Position numbers and translations under genes: made by a program. Shown here piece after piece: positions 15,401-30,400 of a stretch of 64,000 nucleotides of DNA; position 1 is the first letter of the stretch; every line of letters begins with the position of its first letter. This DNA is from Phoronis australis. Its lineage: Eukaryota > Phoronida > Phoronidae. The stretch covers positions 265,362-329,361 of the forward strand of contig NMRA01000040.1 in the NCBI GenBank assembly GCA_002633005.1. Reading direction: 5' to 3'. The notes under the pieces are model-generated. The model saw only the letters and a list, made by a program, of their open reading frames with translations. It was not told where the DNA came from and did not search any database.

Positions 15401-18400
15401 TTACACGAGACAGCCAGTTCAAGAAAGTCTTTACGACAGTCACATAACAAGGCATACTTCAACGTCTTGCCGTCCACAATTAGACCCACATCGTTCTCTC
15501 TGCCAAGCTGTTCCCCAAACTCTGCCGTGTGACGACGTATTGCTTCACGTGTGCTCTGAAATCGTGCAATAGACTGCGTTATTAAAGCATCCAGGCTATT
15601 TACTAAGCGCACTGTAATGAGCAGAAAAATACTGGTTCAGTTATATTTGTTTGTAAATTGTCGTCCAAATGAAAGATTATTCTGTTAATAAATTAACTTA
15701 TTTGCATTTTTTTAAACTCTAAAAGTGTTCCATGATAAAATTTCTATATTGACAGCTCAGCATCTACACATTTTGCAAATCATTTACGAGTGACCAAAAT
15801 TTAAACTCAAAAATACAATTTTTACTTCAATTCCCCAAAACCCTACTTACTCCCAGCCTTGTTCCTTGCATATTTTTCAAGTCATTTACGAATGGCTAAC
15901 TCAGCTAAACTGAATACTATAATGTCATGGGGCCCGTTCCAACAAAACTTAGCTAAGACAAATCTTAAATTTTAGTAAATTTTAAGATAAAACTTAACTT
16001 TGTCTTGAGACCATTTCAAGAAAGAGATCTTAAGTTTGAATTAAGTTTTTGATAAAAGTTTTGTCTTAATTTTAACTATCTTACCGGATGTGGAAGTTTC
16101 AAAGCATGGAAGTTAAGACAAATCTTAGACTTAAGTCAAAAATGAACTTAAGTCAGTTTCTTGGAATGGGCCCACAGTCTACAAACAGGTGTACCTGAGT
16201 ATAGTTGACTAAGCAAAAACTAAGGTTGCGTGGGACTCTAGCACAATGCAATTTTGTCGTAAATGACCATTCCGAGCCTCACGTACTCTAGACGGCAACA
16301 TTTCTGAGTAAACTGCAAGTCTATGTTCGTCGGACAACATGCGATGTGACAATCACACATAAGGCCTCACATAACCTTAAGTGTGACTAACACAAATAAC
16401 TGTATCTAACTCACAACTCTAGATACTTATTTAACATTACTTTAAGCTCTCAAGCTAGAAACAAATAAGCAAAATTAAGCGATCTTTAAACCAGCCTGTT
16501 GCTATATGCACTACATGAGATCTACATTACAGCAACCTTCTAATATAATAATAATATCTAACAAGCATAATATGCACTATATTAAACACAATCTTGAATA
16601 ATTAGAAGCCCTAGAAAGTAAAATAACTGGCACCATCTCCTTAAAAGTAGAGTGTTTTGACTGCAAGCAAATTAATTATGATGGACTTACGCGTCACGTT
16701 TTCAACAAAAATGACATTTCTAATGAAAGGTGCACCAGGGCCCAAAACCACAAAACTCCACGAGAGAATCGACTCAAATGCTAAGTCATCATCACATTAA
16801 CACTCAAAGTGTGATGCTTGATTACAGAGTGGTCAAGACAAATGATATCAGAAATGTCCTCACAAGGGGAATAAATGGCAGGCTCGGGCAAGGTTGGATA
16901 ACATCTGGGTTGAGTGTTCTGCAGACCAGGTTTTTTGTTCATATCGTACGTAAAAGGCGAGCGTTTCACAACTATTATCAACAGCTTAGTTGTGGAACCT
17001 AGCAAAATGGTGGCTTCGTAAGTGATTGGTCAGTGAGAACGGACTGTTCAATTATTGGATTAAATTCAATCTTGTGGAATAGAATTCGTTATTTCGATCG
17101 TAAGCTAAGATTTATCACCAAAATTGCATCCTGAAGTCTGAGGTGTACAAAACACTCCCCCGGTAAGGTCCTGCCATGAACAAGAATACGATAGACTAGT
17201 GGACATCGTCAGCTCTAACAAAAGCCGGCTACGGTTAAACACTACTCACAGCTCACTGCACCCAATGGGGGTAGCAATGGTCTATTCAATGTATTTAGTA
17301 GTTTGGTGGTGTCAGGCCCCAGAACAACATGCGCTATTAACACACCTTATAGGCAAGCTGGTGGTGACTTTTAGTCAGGTCCAGACTCATGGTTGAGCCC
17401 AACACCTGCGAGTGGCGTGCGTATGCAGATAGAGGGAAGCAGAGATACAGAAAGCTGTGTACAGAAGACTGGGGAGCATTTCATACAACACTGCACACCT
17501 CCACCAAGTAAGGGACACAATTCTACGTTTATTTTCATGGACTTCATCCAGTATTAGTGAGCTGACCATTCAGGAAGGTGCTGGTTTCCCTTCCTTGGCA
17601 GACCAAATAAAGCATGGCCTTGTCCCAAAATCCCTGAACAAATTATGTTGTGATTGCGAAAATATACACACAGCCGATGCCTGGACCACACTACCCTGAG
17701 AATGAACGCCAATGATTACCCCTCTGATGCTTTCATCATCATCATCATCATCATCCTCATCCTCATCAACAGGCCACAGCTCAATGAAACAATTGATGAA
17801 CTGGTGTAAACTTTTGTTTCACAAATAACAAAGTTAACTTACACGTTGCAACATCAGGATATGGATCTAAAATGTCACTGTAGTAACGCTATCAGAAGGA
17901 TGAGACGGATCGACCAATAAAATTTATGCAAAATAACAGTATTTGTAGTTCATCAGGATACTGGCATAAACTTTCAAATGTTTCAACTTGAATGTAATAT
18001 TTCTACGAAAGAACCATCACAACATGCAAAGACGGGTTATCAAAATGCAATGGTCGAGTTTTAGCAGACAAGTAACCGTACTAAGTACTCCAAGTAAGCA
18101 CAGCAAACAACAGAGGTCTCTGCATAATCTAGTATGAGGAGAGACACGTGAGAGATTTTGGTGGAAGGCACAGTCAATAAGGTGAACACAGAGAGAAGAC
18201 GGGTGAAACATAGCCACACTTCATTGGGTGTACTTACGTCCAGACTCTCTTCATTGATAATCACAAGAGGCATATCCGCTGTTAGCAGCTTACAAGAGTG
18301 CCCTGGAAACAGCATAACAAAGATCATTATATTAAGTATACATGTTACTAGGCCATGGATGGAGGAAAATAACTGACCAATGACTTCAAGGGTACATGAT

Positions 18401-21400
18401 TTAAACCTGTCGTTTCTACTGATCTCAATTTAAAGCTAAAATAATGTAAAATGCATATTTAAGCTTCACTCAGACCTTGGACTACTTTTCTGCATTAACG
18501 GGAAAAGCATGCAAATGAACCCCAGTGAAAATGACTTTGAGAAAAAAAATGTAAATCAGAGAAAGACTCTTTAGTAATTATTTGAAGCATTTTGTCTGGG
18601 ATTAACTAGAAACAAAGTCTTCGTCCCTGATGAGATACTGTGCGCAATGGAGGTCTTTCATTAATTTGTTTTCCAATCATGAAGAGCGGGATATATTAAC
18701 TTACAAGCAAGTTGTTATGTTCACTCCATGATAATTTGATATTAGTTTTACCAAAGAACTACTGAAAGTTGCAACTCATTTTGATGAGTGCAACAGTCTG
18801 CAATCACTGATATAAAGTTATTTGTCTAAGATGGCAAAAAGAAACCTTGACTTACCGATGTTGATGGCGGTTTCTTGCTTGTCTCCTGTTAATACCCAGA
18901 TTTTGATGTCTGCTTTGATCAGATCCGCTATGCTATCTGGCACGCCCTGAAACACAGCAGGGTGCACTGATAACAAATGTCTACGAAGTAACTGTTTTCC
19001 AGACTTAAAACTCAGTGATGCAACAGGACACATTACATTCCTAAAATGCTAAATGACTCCACAACTTAAATCTAAATCAAAATCTATATTTTATAAGATT
19101 TATAATGGATTCGTACTTTTGTGTTTGAGGAACTGTGCAAACAACAGACAACATATTTGTTTCCATAATAAATGACTTACGTCTTGCAATTTATCCTCAA
19201 TGGCTGTAGCACCTATTAGAAATAGTTCCTGAAAAGACAGAAGTGTGGCGCTTTACAACATCTCACGCATGCGTGACTGGGCAGTTTCATGAAAAGTGAC
19301 TTAAGACTTAAGAGAGAAATTTGGTCTCACCCTCCCTCTTCACAATTGCCAATTACAGATTTAGCCAAGAAATCTGAGCGCATAACACTTTAAAAATAAT
19401 TCATAGAAATTATCTCAGTAACTAGCGGTCATGTGTATATTCTGAGAGACTTAGCACTTTTGCCCAAGTCGGATTTAATTATTTTTCAAAAATAGTTAAT
19501 TCAAAGCATAAGACCGAATTTCTTATTTAAGCCTTTTAGACTTAAAATCACTTTTCGCAAAACAGACCCATAGTGATGCTTTTCCATCTCTCATGGTAAG
19601 TTGTTTTTTACATGCAGCATAACTCTTTATAAAGTCTGTGGTAGAAATTTTCTACTTGGGGAAAATAATGACAAAAAGTATCATTTTTTTGATTTTTAAA
19701 GCCATACAATATTGCTTCAAATGCTCAAATTTTTACCACAATGTTGTTTGGTAACATTTGTATCACATGAACAATGCTAACTTCCGTAGGTGAGCACACA
19801 TTGGCCTCTGTGAAGATCATTGGCAAGGAGCAAAATGGGCACGAGATCACTATCAATGCGAGCCATTTCTAGTCTACCATAATATCAAATATACGTAATC
19901 TGTCTTCTACAGTCAATCACAATGTTTTTAAGCGTAGAGCCGACTGCAGCCACTCGGAAATAGAAGTACTCATCAACATATGGTAAGAGTAGAAGATACT
20001 GCACATACTTGAGGGGATGGAACAGAATGCTTACAACTTCATTTCAAGCTGGCTTGCAGATATGTGTTATGAGCGAACACCAGAGTCGATAAAGGTGAAG
20101 CTGAAGATTTGAGGGCTCGTAAAGGACTCGATGAATAAAAACCGGGCTTCCCCGAGTATATCAGTGTACTGACGAAAGTGATATCTCACCCACCACTGTG
20201 ATAGTGACAGTAGCGATGTCTTGAATACAATACGATACACTGTTTATTGTGCTTCCATGGAAAGCCGTAGGGTGATTAAATGATAAAATCTAAACTATTT
20301 TACTGCGCTGTATTTCTTGTGGCAGTCAGCATTGTGTACATAGCAACTATCACTACCTTGATGGACAGTAGACCAGGGATAACACTGACTCTACAATGAA
20401 TATCACATGTGGTAAGTTTATCTTTAGGCCAGCGCACACAATATGATTGTTTGGCGGGATTATACCTCATGACTTCTACGAATACACAGTACAAATCGCT
20501 ATTAGGCACATGTGATAAGTTTGTCTTTAAGCCAATAAACATGATGTGATTTTTGGTCGAGAAGCCTCGCAATTTCTTACTTGCGACAAACTGTTGTGTC
20601 ATAGAACCAGCACGCATATCACAGTTTTTGTCGTGAGTCAGGCTATACTATACGATATTTAAGCAACAACAATGTAGGCGACAAAAAATCATATCATGAG
20701 CGCTTGCCTTAACACAGCCATGACGACCCCCATATCTTAGAAACTGAAAAAATACAAAGCTAAACATTTACTGTCTCAATGAGTTCAGCCGCCTCTGCTA
20801 ACAGCCTCTCCCTGTTCTTGATGGCCGTGCTCGCCTTGAAATAGACGTCTTTCCATTCTTGGTATCTCTCCTCTGTGATGTTCGAGCTGGCGATGCACAG
20901 CGTTCTCAAACCTGTCACAGAAATATGGCTGACGGTCAGAAAAATCAGACACGTTAAGGTCGTTTAGGACCTTAGAAAAATCTTCAAATTTGGCTAACTT
21001 TGGAATATCGTGCCTCAAAAATGGCTGATCGAATTCGCGTGAAACCTTCAGATACCGTGCTTTATGCAATGTTTTTCAAAATGCTCAAAGGAACTGAATT
21101 TACAATGCTCCAGGTTTGCATGAGGAGCTGTCAAAAAATACGACTTTCATGATTTGCATGAAATAACTCAAAGGTGGCATAAAACCAAAATGAGATATTT
21201 TAGAAAACTGCAACTGTTTTTGAGATTCCATGTTGAACATTTACATCAAACGAAATTTGGTCATGTTTTTGATATTATTGTTCTGCAGCTATGGGTGCTA
21301 AATTTTACTAAAAAGACATGGTCACGCGACCCAGATAATAGCAGATTGACACTGAGTCAAACATCAAATTGTATGGGTTTTCTACTTTCAGAAAATCTAT

Positions 21401-24400
21401 TATTAAGATACTTTTACAGGGTTAGATATTTAGCTAAACACACAGACTCAGTCTATAAGGTTCTATATAACCTTTCATTACACAATCTTGTATGGCACCA
21501 TCAATCTAGATTCCTTTCTTGCATAAATAATTCACGTGTACTTTAGTGTCACTTGGTGTACGGTGCCAGGAGTACTAGACCCGAAGAGTAAATAAGTACC
21601 AGGCAAGAGTACCAACTACCCGGATGAACAAGATAAAATCAGCAAAATTGTAACGCTCGTTTCATACAGTCAAGTGACCTAATTATCGGACGTTTTGGCA
21701 CATTTTGCATTATATTTAATTGAAAATACTACGGATTGTTGTAAATTCTTTGCTGAAATAAAGATTTACCTTCACGTAATTGTTCTGTTACTATATCTTG
21801 CCACTGAAAGCCACATTTATGTTCCGACTGATCTTCAAAAAACACAACAACCAAACCTTCGAAGAACCTAAATATCGGACACCATGTTTCTCCATACGCC
21901 ACACCGCGGAAAACTGACTAACCATGTAATGGCCGCGGGCACCTTGTCGCCAAATTTCAGCTCGAGTGTTTTGACATATATGCTGCTAGAACCCAGGTCC
22001 ATTCGCAACAAAANGTGGTAGAGGTTCAGTTACCACAGACGAAATCACAGGTGAGTAAGCACATGAAGCAATTGCTACCTAACACCAACAGTGCCGTGAC
22101 TCACCTAAGGTGGCAAAATCTTCCAAATGTTGGAGGGTCACGTCTGCATAAGATTGACCTTCTGATAACCTTTCATATATCACAGAATCCTACAAGAATA
22201 TGACACCATTCATTAAGTAACAATTGGATTGTATTTTATTCAGCTTATTACCAACTTTTCTGCTTTCATTTATCAGGCAAGCTAGACAAAGAACTAACAC
22301 ATATCTATACCAGCTTTTGGTATGGATCTCATGTTTTCTTTCAAAAGAACAAATTTTGATTTACAGTGACCTGAAATTTAATGAGCTTGATCTGAAGTTC
22401 TTCTGGTGCCCAGAGACCACATCTGAACTAAACAAGGAACATGTAGAGAAGACCAATATTACAACAGTAAGTGGCCTCAATCAAAATTTGTTTTTTGAGC
22501 ATTGGACGAGAAACTGGAGAAACGCATTAAAGACATACTCCTGCAAGACACGAGATCATTTCTCGTCAATCTCCCAACATAATTGCATACAAAAAAGTGA
22601 CCATTCAAATGTACAAGCACTAATTGCTGGGGAAGCCAGACATCTTGTTACTAGTTATAACTTTTTGACAGCTTTGAGCTCCATGTTAGTAGAAACTTTC
22701 AGGGACATTATTTTTCAGCTTCGTTAATTCTGTTTCAGGAGATAACTCCAATTGATGAGTGGAAACTTATGGATGAAAGAATATTGGAGGTCGAAGTTCA
22801 ACTCAAGAAACATTACAAAAATCTCCCCTTTGACTGCAACCCACGCGGCAGTGGTTTCTCATTCAAGGCTAGTCAAGACATCAGTCTAATTCATTATTAT
22901 TGAGCCTTGGTTGCCATCAAAAATCACAAGCCAGTTATCCACCAGGGTTCAAAGAGTAACTAAAACCATTCATCAATGGTTTCCACAGAACTGAAACTTA
23001 ACGGACTTAATTTTCGCTAATTTTCATTGCATTTCTTCAAGCAATAATCACACTTGAATATAACTTTTTACAAGGAATTCAATTTGAGAAGCCGGGAATA
23101 GCGTTTTATTGCTATGAAGCCATTGCTAATGCGGTAATTGCTCTACTAAACACAATAGGACCTTAGATTCCTTGATACACATGCTTCTTGGCGACAGCAG
23201 AATAGTAGGCCCTACAAATCAATTGACAAAGCACAACGTGCCATGAATCGGGTGAAGTTTGTCACTAGTTGTTCAGATGGATATCCTCACTAGGAAACTT
23301 GACAACTGCTACATGTCAAAAATGATAACGGTGCGACCAATTTATAATTCGCATTTCATACAAAACTTGAGTTTACTCACTGCACCCTTGCAGTACAATT
23401 TGATCTCTCCACTTGGAGTCCTGACGACAACGGACATCCTTTTCCTATCACTGAAAATGGAATGAAAGTCATTGAAATCATGACAGACCTGGGGACCAGG
23501 TGCAAATTCATCAACATTAAATCATCGAGCAAAGGTACAGAATTTCTATTGCTAACGCAATATTCAGTGGTCCACAGTGGCTCCCTGGTAACATCACTAA
23601 CCCCTGATGACACCAAGCTTATGTCATTAACGACTACATGTCTGTCAGCTGCCAGTAAAATACAAACTTGCCTGTAAGAAGCATTATACTCTACGTTCAT
23701 CCACAGAAACATAAATTTTTTGAAGATCGGTGATGTGACGGGTATGAGAACCTTTGACTTTTAAAAAAGCTTGGCACTGATGAGGGAGTTACTCTATCAA
23801 CACTGTAGACACAGTGTTTGAAGAATGATTGGTAAAGGATGCAAAAATGCACGTAAAACTACAAGTGAGATTAAATGACACAGGCTGCTGGGGAACTGGT
23901 GTACAATGAACTTTAAAACTGATTCATAAAGCAGACCCAACTTGATTGGTGAGGTGCCATTGATTGCGTTTCCTACAACACCCATCAAACAGTGTATAGC
24001 CACCACCACCTCCAGCTTACCTCGTAAAGTCCAACACATTCAAAATTTCAAATGTATGCGGCTCTCCTTTCTGAAAGCAAAAATTTTAAAAATTCATACT
24101 CCTTCAAAACAATGGGTGACATGAAGTCCACTACTCTACTGACTCAATGTCTCTTTTTATGACAACTAAACAAAGGGATAAGAGAAAACAGTTCACAAGC
24201 ACTAGAGCACTTCAGGAATAAGAGTCCTAGCATGACTGAATGCCCGACTTTTCAAGGAAGCACCAAACACATGGATCACTTTTTCAAGTCCACTCTCTAA
24301 ATGGGCAGGTACTCTAACTTTCCAGCTGCACCGCCCCCCCCCTCCAAGTCCAGTCCCTCTTCTTGAACACGCAATAAAGAACCTCTCAAGCTTGTTACAA

Positions 24401-27400
24401 GCTCAGAAGTCACCTCTAATCAGAGTAACGAGGAAGTCCAACACCCATGGTATAATTCAATAGTTAATATTTTATCAAAAACTTTAAGTAAAAACACTGT
24501 TCACTCTTAATTACGCATTATACAATTGGCTGACATACTCATCAATTTTACAAAACTTGTACGAAATACAAACAAACTGGGATGAATGTTCAAGCATCAA
24601 AATAATTAGAACAAAATAAACAAAGTGGACAAAATGTTCAACTTACTTCACACATAAGTACGTATTAGCAGAAATAGGTTTAGCTGCAGACTGCAGCAAA
24701 ATGAAAAATAAAGAAAAGATTTTTAAGCCAACATTTTCTGTCCACACTCACCACGTCCACAGTGACAGAATCAGGAGTCCGTGTGGTAAACACATAGTTC
24801 ATATTTCTTGCACCTTTGACAAGGGCACTTTCATCTGAAATTGATGAAGACGTTCTAAATGATAAAAAGACGCAAAATTTTGAAGTAATCATCAACTATT
24901 ACTGGGAATAAAGTTCCTCAAAATTCAAACAAAACTAACTGTCAAGACTCGTCTTTCACGACTTTTTAAAACCTCACTGCATTGTTAACAAGAGCATTGC
25001 AAATAGTGTGTTCCTAGGGGTGTTTATCGATTTCATGTAAGAAGCACGAGACAACAATTTCACCACAAGAGGTCCTTTTCGAAATTTCAACCCTGGGCAC
25101 ACGAGGGATTTGGAGATTAAGGCTTTTCATGTTGCAATACACTGCTTTCTTGAGGCTCTTGGGGTAACAATGCACAGATTCCTATAGAAAGGTGTGCACA
25201 AGGTGTAACTGAAGAATTTTACTTATGATTACAGAAAAGCTCTTTCCAAACATGATGAAAAGCCCCTACCGTGGCACTAGGGGGAGGGACAAGATGAAAA
25301 GTGACATGACCCACCCTAGTGATGCCACGCACCCTTGTACCAAATTTCAACCAATCAGGGGTTTTTGCGATAACAGGCAGACACCCAAACAAGCAGACAA
25401 TCGGAAAACAGGACAACCGGACAGGATGACAACAATGTATAACGATATATAAATATGTAGCCGCAATGATCCTAGAATCCTGACCTACTTTTATATCTCA
25501 AATTTTCAAAATAATCTCTGGAACATGGACTGTTGTTACCTGGTGAAGAGGCCTGATACAGTATTTTTGAATCGTTGTTTGGATCTCTCTCCGGGACAAC
25601 CGTGTGACACACAGAGAGAGCTGTAAGGAACTCATGCAATCCACGTCCCTTGTCCTGAAAATAAATTCAGCAACACGATGAAACATTAGCAAACTCCAAG
25701 GTATCAATAACTGAGTCTATGGTCAGTGGTTGGCAGTCTTTTGTGGTCGACAAGGTATGGGTTTTGTACCATCCACTAGATGGAAGTCGACAAAGGGAAA
25801 GGAGAGGTGAGATATGGAACTAATGAGGAGGAGGAAGAGAAGCGCATTGCTCGTACAGTTGGTATGAAGAAACAAAGGGAAAATTGGACCACCTGTGAAG
25901 GAGTGCTAGGGAGGAGAATCACAGCAATGAATCTTCTCCACATGGAGCAGCACAGGCTGAGGTTTTTATTACGCTCAGTGTATGATACCTTACCAATGAG
26001 GAGTAACTTAAAGTTATGGATGAAGGAGGATGGCGACAGATGTGGTCATTGTGATGGAGTGGAGTCCCTATATCATGTCCTGTCCAGTTGCAGGGTGGCC
26101 CTGGCAGACTTGCCGACACAACAAGGTCCTAAAGGAATTTGCGCACACACTAAGACCTAAAATGACCAGAATACAACAGCCCTCACCACCCCCCCTTTAC
26201 CACAGGTCTATTTAGGTCTCACTGCACACAGTCCCCATAGTTCTGTAGCATTGGTGAGTCATTCACATGAATAACCTGGCTCATAACTTTGTAACTATGT
26301 CTACTCTCTGAGAACAAACCTTGTCTAACAGATCTTGCTGTATTGCTGGGTCATGCAACCCTGTCGATGACTCTTCATTGTCCCTGTAATGCACAACACA
26401 ACAGTCATTATTCATTTAATGCCAGAGAAGATTCAAAGGCTGAATGATAATGCGAAAATTGGTACAAAGTGTCCAAGAGCTAGACAAGGATAATATTTTT
26501 TAACATTTACTCTTTTCCTTCATTCACCTACAACTTCACTTTAATGTAAAGATTTTAATCCGTGAAACGACGCCAAGGTAGCATCAAATGCAAGCAACCT
26601 TTAACAAACATACTGGCAGACCAAGGATATCATAATGGTCTCAACTTTTAAGATTAAGAGACTGTAATGTTACGACTTCTTCATGGTACATTTCCGCTGG
26701 CAAATCAAAGTCTAATGATTATTTTGCAGTTGATGAACAAGAGATGAGTAATTTGAATTTATTGTCATTTTCAATACTCTATTGTCAATTGGTAGGCGAA
26801 AGGGTGCCTGTACCCTCGTGCTCACCCCAAATGTGAAATACAGTCAGCTACTTTTGCATAAAGATTAGCCCAAATATCTCCTGTTTAATGGGTTTTCAAG
26901 ATAAGAACAGATTTCAAATGCAGATATAACCTCATCTGTTGTTTAACGTTACTTGAAGTCACACATGCCAGGGCACAGGCCCATTTTTACCATGCTTCAA
27001 AGACTTACCAATTCAGCCAGTACACATTTTATAGCGTGAAATCACCCCCAATGCAAGAATTGCTATGCTCCACTCAAAAGGAACTCAGATCAGTTCATGT
27101 GATATTAGCAGACATTGGGACTCACAGTTCTAGCATTTATCTATTGACAAAGTACAAAGTAGCGTGGAGTGCGCAATATTCCTACCGTCATCAGTCATAA
27201 CATTTTGATGCACTGCTATCACTGTCAACTCACCCGTATACAATGCTATCACTGTCAACTCACCCGTATACAATGCTATCACCGTCAGCTCACCCGTATA
27301 CAATGCTATCACTGTCAACTCACCCATATACAATGCCAGCTACACTAACTTTCCTAAGATCCATGACATTTCTGGTCAAAGTGCCTGTCTTGTCTGTGAA

Positions 27401-30400
27401 TATATATTTTACCTTCAAAGAGAACACAAGCATTATTACGTAATCATCAAGACGATACACCATTTCGTCAGTGAAAAACAACTGCACATTACATTTAACA
27501 GACAACAAAATGTAGGGCAAAATGACTGGGTGTAGCGAGTTGCCAATAGCTTAATGACAAACTGCTGGCCATAGATTACAAAGCAGTCTTTAGTTAAAAT
27601 TGGTTATGTCAACCAAGTCACTATCTGAGGTGTGATAGGCAGTACAGTAATTCTTTACTTATCTTAACACACAACACGCCGACAAGTGAAATACAAGTTT
27701 TCTAATTTCACCACAAGAGTAAAAATTAAGAGTCAACTGGGCTAATGCTTAGCAGTGTAGCCAGGTGTCGCCAGGGTATTGCTAACCAACAAAAGTAAAC
27801 TCAGAGTCAATGAACACATAATGCAAGATGGCTGTGATGTAATCTCAAAGATTTTAGGGACTATCAGTTGGAAATACTATGTGTTAGATAGTCCATCAAA
27901 AGAGAAGAAAAATCGAAACTAATGTGAGTGGGCATGACATCACACCATCCATTGAAAAATGACTAGGAATTTTGACAGGTGAGCTCACCACTCGGACAGT
28001 CTGTCATGACGAACAGCGATGAATTAAAGCTGCCAGACATTCGCATTTGCATAATCTATTGCTGGCAACCATCTCTAGAGGTAGATTTTGTTGTGATGTC
28101 ACTTCTTAAATCCAGTTATTTACACCAACCTCAAGCCTCTTTAAATTGGTCATGAGCATACAACATTCCAGTGCTGACTACAACACCTGAAGTTGACCAG
28201 CCAAATAACCAACCAAAATGTTGTGCCAATTTTAATAGGCTAAAGCTTGGTGTAATTTAACGGGCATTAGACATTTAGTGAACCGTGTGCCGGCAAAAAC
28301 TAAACTTTGATGCTACTGGCATGCAACTGGAACTGTGAATATTGATAAAATAGACCAGCCATCTTGTTCCTACCTGTCCCAGTTCTTCATTAAGATTTGA
28401 CGTCCTAGCAGTGGCGGGAGTGTCCGTTGGCTCGTAGTACATTTCAATATCCTGCATGAGCAAAGTTTTGATGTTTAATACACAAACAATATCTAGGAAC
28501 TCACTTGCATTCTAAAGACACGATGCAATTTCTATACATAAGGTGACAAACCATGTTCATTTTATTCTCGTTATCAAATAGGAATAAAGCAAGGGTTGAC
28601 GCTTCACCTTGGCCTGTACAGCACCGCGGTGCAGGACATCCATTAGAAGTTGGCCATTTTTAAACTTTCATCCCCGAAGGACATTGGGAATACTGGGGAG
28701 AGTACAATAAGGCACCTAGTATAATTTTGAAAGAGCATACATGGTCGTGGAGGTATAACACAAGATCTTATTGGAAAAGTGGCTCCACTCAAAATGATTC
28801 GACAGTAATCCTAGAATGTTGAACTACAGGAGAAAAATAATACTCATAATTCTCACTATCATTATTCTGACTATTTTTTCATTGTACATCTCACCACTGA
28901 CTATTGACCTTGTTACGCGTGCCACAGCCAGTCGTCTCTTGATCAGATCAAGATCGCAAATTCCACACAAAATTGCTATGAAAAAAGCGTCGTTAAACTA
29001 CAGACACGAGCAGCAAGACAAAACTGACCCAGTTTATAAACCACGCCTGTATAAACTTGACTACTTCCAGAGTGACAGGCAGACTTATGGGGATCAAGTT
29101 GTTGAACAGGATGACAAAGGTGAGGAAGTTGAGGCCGAAGTTGGTGGCTGGAAGAAGAAACACATTCTGTTTAATGTTGAATTACTCAGACCAATTGGAA
29201 TGAATAGCTGATAACAGGTATTCAAGCAAAGAACAAGCAAATAATTTGTTTGAACTTATGGTAATTCAAGCTTGGCAAACATTACTCCCATTTACTGAGT
29301 TAAATGCAAGAAAGAGTTGAGACAACCAAACAAATTAACTCAAACAGTAAACCTAATGATGCGCTCACGTAAGTGTCATAGATCTACTTCTCGCCAACAT
29401 CAGCTGATATTTTGACCACTAGATGGAGTTTTGATCAGCCAGCACAGTAGATAAGTGTTCCTCCTGTCTCATATGTGAGGGGTGAAATCTCAGATACCCC
29501 TGCCCCTACTTAAACTACTAAAACTGAAAAATTATTTCTATATTTTTGAAAGACACAAAAGAAATTCTATATCATTTTTAAGTTCTACATCATAGCTACT
29601 GTCAGACATTATTTGCGAAAATGTAGTTATAAACAATCATGGTGTTAGATGCTCTGAAAAAAATGGGGCAATAACCTGACTAGGCATGGCAGACTTACAT
29701 GTCAGTCCTAGGTACCACATTTTCTCTGCATTGTCTTCTGTCCAGACTTGATTGACTGACGAGCACACCAGGGCAATGACAACAAGAAGACCAAACAAAA
29801 TAAGGATCTGAAAACAACAATAAACTGATGTAAACAACAACAAGCTAATGTAAACAACAATAAAGCCAAAGCAAACCTGGAAAATAGCGACACTGGAGCT
29901 TTAAGTTGCAGAGAACACTCCAAGAATAATCACGACAGTCATTCTGGATGTTCTATGGTCAACTCCGTTTGTGCTTGAAGTTATCATGATGGGTCATATC
30001 GAGTCATTTTTGTCTTCTATTTTTGGCATGCGCTGTATATTGAGAACAGTTACAATGGGTCAAAAAGGTCAACTTCAAAGTAAGATAACATAAGACTGAA
30101 ACGATTAACTTAAGTCAAAAATAACACCTATGATCTCCATTGCAACCACAGAACAACTCACTACAGAAAGCAAGAACTGTTAACTTGCCTGTGATCGTTG
30201 CAAAATTAAATCAATGAAATGGGATATTCCATGACAATAGTCATATTATCTAAACACAGCTCAATATGGCCTTCAAGATAATTCTTAACCTCGACAGAAA
30301 CATGAAACCTTTTGTCATTTTTAGACAAACTGAACACAGAGAAAATAAATTCATCTTTTGTAGCAACTATCATAAAAACAAAACTTGCTGACAAGAATAT

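Noticed and set aside
21770-21803. A GT-AG bounded 34-nt segment ([11 protein letters not shown]) between exons 18 and 20 that first looked like the missing N-domain exon.
   Set aside because: The true exon 19 was found at 22105-22189 with clear similarity (DSVIYERL...HLEDFAT). The segment does not fit the phase between exons 19 and 20.
21900-22013. Minus-strand stretch containing FGDKVPA, reminiscent of the actuator domain of calcium pumps.
   Set aside because: Only a seven-residue resemblance, no supporting flanking motifs, and it borders an N.
27130-27333. Open frame encoding repeated [10 protein letters not shown] units.
   Set aside because: It is the 30-bp minisatellite read in a frame different from exon 13; there is no independent evidence of coding.
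28816-29211. 131-codon open frame on the + strand.
   Set aside because: It overlaps ATP8A exon 11 on the opposite strand and is its shadow.
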